Part shown: piece after piece, positions 6,243 to 7,977 of the stretch | Layout: the number at the start of each line of letters is the position of its first letter | Numbering within the stretch: the stretch's first letter is position 1 | Source: an uncultured Clostridia bacterium | GTDB taxonomy: Bacteria; Bacillota; Clostridia; TANB77; CAG-508 | Assembly (NCBI GenBank): GCA_934153805.1 | Contig: CAKPFO010000057.1 | Coordinates: 1-7,977, forward strand | Direction: 5' to 3' | DNA: 7,977 bases | Program-made: the position numbers and the translations under genes | The notes under the pieces: model-generated | Told to the model about the DNA's origin: nothing | Seen by the model: the letters and a program-made list of their open reading frames with translations, nothing else | Databases searched by the model: none

Positions 6243-6300
6243 AGATTATAAAAATTAAATTATGTGAATTATATCACGATTTTGCTAGAAAGTAAAGAAA
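6243..6300 (-). repeat. Accessory promoter repeat, copy 1
   Basis: Bases 6243-6282 are identical to 6845-6884 over 40 positions, and similarity continues to about 6300 (AAGTAAAGAAA on the plus strand). The repeat covers the promoter and the first 25 or so bases of the 5' untranslated region of the 207-residue gene. Outside it the leaders of the two genes differ. Confidence 0.9.
6268..6296 (-). promoter_or_regulatory. Promoter of the 207-residue gene
   Basis: On the minus strand TTTACT (6296-6291) is followed after 17 bases by TATAAT (6273-6268), with an extended -10 TGA directly before it (6276-6274). The plus-strand sequence GTGA-ATTATA-TCAC (6264-6277) is an interrupted palindrome centred on the -10 and could be an operator. 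Confidence 0.8.
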
Positions 6301-6330
6301 AAGGAATTATCAATTGACAATCCCTCTTTC
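6297..6330 (-). terminator. Hairpin abutting promoter copy 1
   Basis: On the minus strand GAAAGAGGGATTGTC, loop AATT, and GATAATTCCTTTTTC form a 15-bp stem with three G-U pairs, ending in a T-rich arm. The next base is the -35 hexamer of the following promoter. It probably ended the lost gene whose tail lies at 6339-6401. Confidence 0.6.
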
Positions 6331-6338
6331 CAAAAAAG

Positions 6339-6401
6339 TCAGTCAGAAATAAAATCTGCATCGACTTCTTCTAAAGTTATGTTCGGCTGGAAATAATAAT
6401 A
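6339..6401 (-). pseudogene. Possible 3' remnant of a deleted cassette gene
   Basis: A short open frame ends at TGA (6339-6341) and reads QPNITLEEVDADFISD before the stop; upstream it runs into TAT repeats and a TAA at 6402-6404. There is no start codon or ribosome site. The acidic, protein-like sequence just before a terminator hairpin looks like the C-terminus of a gene whose body was lost. At about 20 codons it could also be chance. I do not recognise the family. Confidence 0.3.
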
Positions 6402-6416
6402 TTAAAATTTATAATG

Positions 6417-6457
6417 AAAAAATGCCTCATCTTTAATATAAAGGTGAGGCATTTTTT
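6417..6457. terminator. Strong bidirectional intrinsic terminator
   Basis: AAAAAATGCCTCA (6417-6429) and TGAGGCATTTTTT (6445-6457) form a perfect 13-bp stem, extended inside by CTTT/AAAG. It lies 40 bases after the stop of the minus-strand 94-residue gene and ends that transcript; the A-run lets it work from the other strand too. Confidence 0.9.
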
Positions 6458-6496
6458 ATGAGAATATTTCATTTTTTGTGAATTGTTAAAAACAAT

Positions 6497-6781
6497 TTAA
6501 TTTAATAATTCTATGGTAAAATACATTTTTTTGTTTCCTCTAATCGAAAACTTTACTTGAATTAAAGATGCTCCAAAACTATAAACATATTTTAAAGTAT
6601 CTTTATCGTTTATACCATGCTTTACTTTAGTTAAACTTGATTCTGAAAGTAATGCATAATTTGGATTATTTTTTCCAAGAAAACCTTTTAATAGTTTAAT
6701 AACATAACTTTCATCAATATCCTCAAACTTCTTTTTAGATATTTCTCCAGACATTGAATGATCACTTTTTAAATATTCCAT
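6497..6781 (-). CDS. Hypothetical protein, 94 residues
   Basis: I do not recognise this protein. It is small and soluble, with a charged, probably helical first half (KKKFEDIDESYVIKLLKGFL near 16-35) and a second half that looks like beta strands (LIQVKFSIRGNKKMYFTIEL near 73-92). There is no signal peptide or membrane segment. The start has AGGAGG 9 bases upstream. It forms its own transcription unit with promoter copy 2 (6870-6898) and terminator 6417-6457. Its leader carries a small CTCC-TTTT-GGAG hairpin right after the promoter repeat (6835-6846). Confidence 0.72.
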   Translation of the reverse strand: MEYLKSDHSMSGEISKKKFEDIDESYVIKLLKGFLGKNNPNYALLSESSLTKVKHGINDKDTLKYVYSFGASLIQVKFSIRGNKKMYFTIELLN

Positions 6782-6844
6782 AATTAGTTCCCTCCTTGAA
6801 TATTAATTCGTTGCTTATTTGTTCTATATGTGAACTCCAAAAGG

Positions 6845-6902
6845 AGATTATAAAAATTAAATTATGTGAATTATATCACGATTTCGTATAAAAGTAAAGA
6901 AA
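6845..6902 (-). repeat. Accessory promoter repeat, copy 2
   Basis: The 40 bases 6845-6884 are identical to 6243-6282 (copy 1); the next 16 are similar. It supplies the promoter and early 5' untranslated region of the 94-residue gene. Confidence 0.9.
6870..6898 (-). promoter_or_regulatory. Promoter of the 94-residue gene
   Basis: On the minus strand TTTACT (6898-6893), 17 bases, TATAAT (6875-6870), with extended -10 TGA. It has the same interrupted palindrome GTGA-N6-TCAC as copy 1 (6866-6879). The -35 overlaps the end of the upstream terminator hairpin by three bases. Confidence 0.8.
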
Positions 6903-6933
6903 AGAACTATCATGACTGATAATTCCTTTCTTT
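6896..6933 (-). terminator. Terminator of the HD-domain/55-residue unit
   Basis: On the minus strand AAAGAAAGGAATTATCA, loop GTCA, and TGATAGTTCTTTTCTTT form a 17-bp stem with two wobble pairs. It lies 37 bases after the stop of the 55-residue gene. Its T-rich 3' arm runs into the -35 element of the next promoter. Confidence 0.7.
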
Positions 6934-6970
6934 ACACTTTCAATATCCAATTACAATTTAATCAGTTTTC

Positions 6971-7138
6971 TTAATTGTTTTTCAGTAACTGTTCTTTTTC
7001 TTCCTGTCTACGAAGAAACTCTCTTGAACTTGTATCACGAAATTCTGATACTCCATATTTCTTTTCAAGTTGTTCAATTTCTTCTCGTGTTGCTTTTTCA
7101 GGTTTTACATTTAAATCTTTGTAATCTTCAAATGCCAT
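6971..7138 (-). CDS. Small charged protein, 55 residues
   Basis: An open frame from ATG 7138 to TAA 6971, 55 codons, beginning MAFEDYKDLNVKPEKATREE. AGGAGG lies 6 bases upstream, as good as for the larger genes. The product is highly charged (many Glu, Lys, Arg) and predicted helical, possibly a short coiled coil (residues 15-30 and 38-53); no Cys or membrane segment. It starts 37 bases after the HD-domain gene with no terminator between, so the two form an operon, followed by the terminator at 6896-6933. I do not recognise the family. A partner or regulator of the HD enzyme is possible but is inference from position only. Confidence 0.75.
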   Translation of the reverse strand: MAFEDYKDLNVKPEKATREEIEQLEKKYGVSEFRDTSSREFLRRQEEKEQLLKNN

Positions 7139-7175
7139 AGATTTCCTCCTAACAAATTATTGTTTACAAGTTACA

Positions 7176-7835
7176 TTAAAAATCTTGTTGAGTATTAATC
7201 TCTTTCACATAATCAAGAATATTGGAGAATGTCTCATCATCAAAATACAATGATTTATCCCATTCATACCAAATATCGAATGCAGATTTAGCTCCATCTT
7301 TTACCATTTGCTGAACTCTCTGACTTTTGAAAACAACATTATTCTCCTGCTCATCTAAAGAATGTTGACATCCCATATCCTGATAAACTTTTGCTTGAAT
7401 ATCTGCTTCCAGTTTATCACAATGATGTGCAAAGATAGCTTCTTTTGTTTTCTTCTCATCAAATTCTAATAGTAATGAATAAAACTCATCTTTCTTGATT
7501 AGGTCTCCAAGAACTTCTTTAATAGCTTCATGTTCTTTTTCTATTTTTTCTTCAGGAGTAATATTATCAAATGGCGTAATATCTCCTATGACAACCTCTC
7601 CTAATTCATGGATAACAAGCATTTTCACAACTTTATTAATGTCTAAATTTGTTTCAAATTCAGAATCAATGCTTAATGCTAATATGCATGTACCATAAAC
7701 ATGTTCTGCTATACTTTCAAGCCGTTCTTTACTCACATTCCAATGAGTTTCATCCCAGCCACTTCTTATTTTATATTTAAGTTGTGTAGCTAAAAGATAG
7801 AACCTCATTGCCTCTGCTATGCTATTTTTACTCAT
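7176..7835 (-). CDS. HD-domain hydrolase, 5'-deoxynucleotidase (YfbR/HDDC2)-like
   Basis: A 219-residue soluble protein of the HD superfamily, nearest in layout to YfbR/HDDC2 5'-deoxynucleotidases, which dephosphorylate deoxynucleoside monophosphates using a divalent metal. Visible: RSGW at 24-27 (a nucleotide-contacting region in that group), ESIAEHVYG at 40-48 with His45 as first metal ligand, VIHELGEVVIGDITP at 74-88, and HHCDKLEAD at 137-145 with Asp140 as the last ligand. The central HD doublet is His76-Glu77 here, Glu replacing the usual Asp. The length fits the family. The start has AGGAGG 7 bases upstream. It is first in an operon with the 55-residue gene and uses promoter copy 3. Substrate is inferred from the family only; nucleotide pool control is the likely role. 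Confidence 0.85.
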   Translation of the reverse strand: MSKNSIAEAMRFYLLATQLKYKIRSGWDETHWNVSKERLESIAEHVYGTCILALSIDSEFETNLDINKVVKMLVIHELGEVVIGDITPFDNITPEEKIEKEHEAIKEVLGDLIKKDEFYSLLLEFDEKKTKEAIFAHHCDKLEADIQAKVYQDMGCQHSLDEQENNVVFKSQRVQQMVKDGAKSAFDIWYEWDKSLYFDDETFSNILDYVKEINTQQDF

Positions 7836-7925
7836 ACTTTTTCCTCCTTAAAATATTCATTTTATAATAACTGCCTCTATATCAACCTGCAAAACAGGAT
7901 GAAAAAATTTGATTAGCAAATCGCT

Positions 7926-7977
7926 AAAATTATGTAAATAGTGTATCATGATTTCACGTAAAAGTAAAGGAAAATCC
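7926..7977 (-). repeat. Accessory promoter repeat, copy 3 (diverged, cut by window edge)
   Basis: AAATTATGT, ATCATGATTT and AAAGTAAAG on the plus strand align with copies 1 and 2 with the same spacing from -10 to -35, but about two extra bases lie near the -10 and the palindrome is lost. The upstream hairpin that abuts copies 1 and 2 would lie just beyond the right edge. Confidence 0.7.
7940..7968 (-). promoter_or_regulatory. Promoter of the HD-domain gene
   Basis: On the minus strand TTTACT (7968-7963), 17 bases, TACACT (7945-7940), with extended -10 TGA. The -10 is weaker than in copies 1 and 2. The leader to the gene is about 98 bases and contains a small CCTG-TTTTG-CAGG hairpin near 7887-7900. 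Confidence 0.7.

Noticed and set aside
6243..6902. Repeat pair as terminal repeats of a transposon
   Set aside because: The copies are direct, lie at promoters, enclose no transposase, and a third copy at 7926 follows the same promoter logic.
7495..7698. Plus-strand 67-codon frame opposite the HD-domain gene
   Set aside because: Serine-rich mirror frame of a conserved coding region without a ribosome site.
7825..7857. 10-codon frame (MNILRRKKYE) overlapping the HD gene start
   Set aside because: It simply reads through the AGGAGG site of the HD gene and has no ribosome site of its own.

Overview
The window is low-GC (roughly 30% by eye), uses the standard code and strong AGGAGG-type ribosome binding sites, and carries an L21-leader-type 5' region. 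Together with a clostridial-looking TrpRS (TGDRPTG start) this points to a Firmicute, most likely a member of the Clostridia. I cannot name a genus. No tRNA, rRNA, CRISPR array or transposase is visible.

Layout. (1) 1-314, minus: N-terminal part of tryptophanyl-tRNA synthetase, cut by the window edge. (2) 315-622: divergent intergenic region with one sigma-A-type promoter facing each way. (3) 623-1525, plus: a two-gene unit, a Rossmann/methyltransferase-like protein followed by a 76-residue protein of unknown function. It ends at a bidirectional terminator (1601-1637) shared with the convergent ribosomal genes. (4) 1641-5163, minus: a conserved housekeeping run read in the order M50 site-2-type protease, tsaD (tRNA t6A synthesis), metallophosphoesterase, rplU (L21), rpmA (L27). 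rplU-rpmA have their own promoter and an L21 leader. Upstream genes may also read through, since no convincing terminator is seen between metallophosphoesterase and rplU. (5) 5164-5586: gene-poor spacer with the protease promoter, a strong hairpin, and a possible 49-codon gene broken by one base. (6) 5587-7977, minus: an accessory block of small, separately transcribed units: a 207-residue unknown, a 94-residue unknown, and an HD-domain nucleotidase-like gene followed by a 55-residue gene.

The accessory block is the most unusual part. Each of its three transcription units starts with a near-identical promoter (TTTACT, 17 bp, TATAAT-like, with an extended -10 TGA). In two of them 40 bases are identical through the promoter and into the 5' untranslated region. 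Each fully visible promoter is butted directly against a terminator-like hairpin for the upstream unit, so the layout is a chain of promoter-gene-terminator cassettes. One link appears to hold only the 3' tail of a lost gene. The functions of most cassette genes are not recognisable.

The other notable point is in the ribosomal operon. L27 starts directly at MAHKKG, without the N-terminal extension usual in Firmicutes, and the gene for the protease that removes that extension (prp/ysxB), normally between rplU and rpmA, is absent from its usual place.
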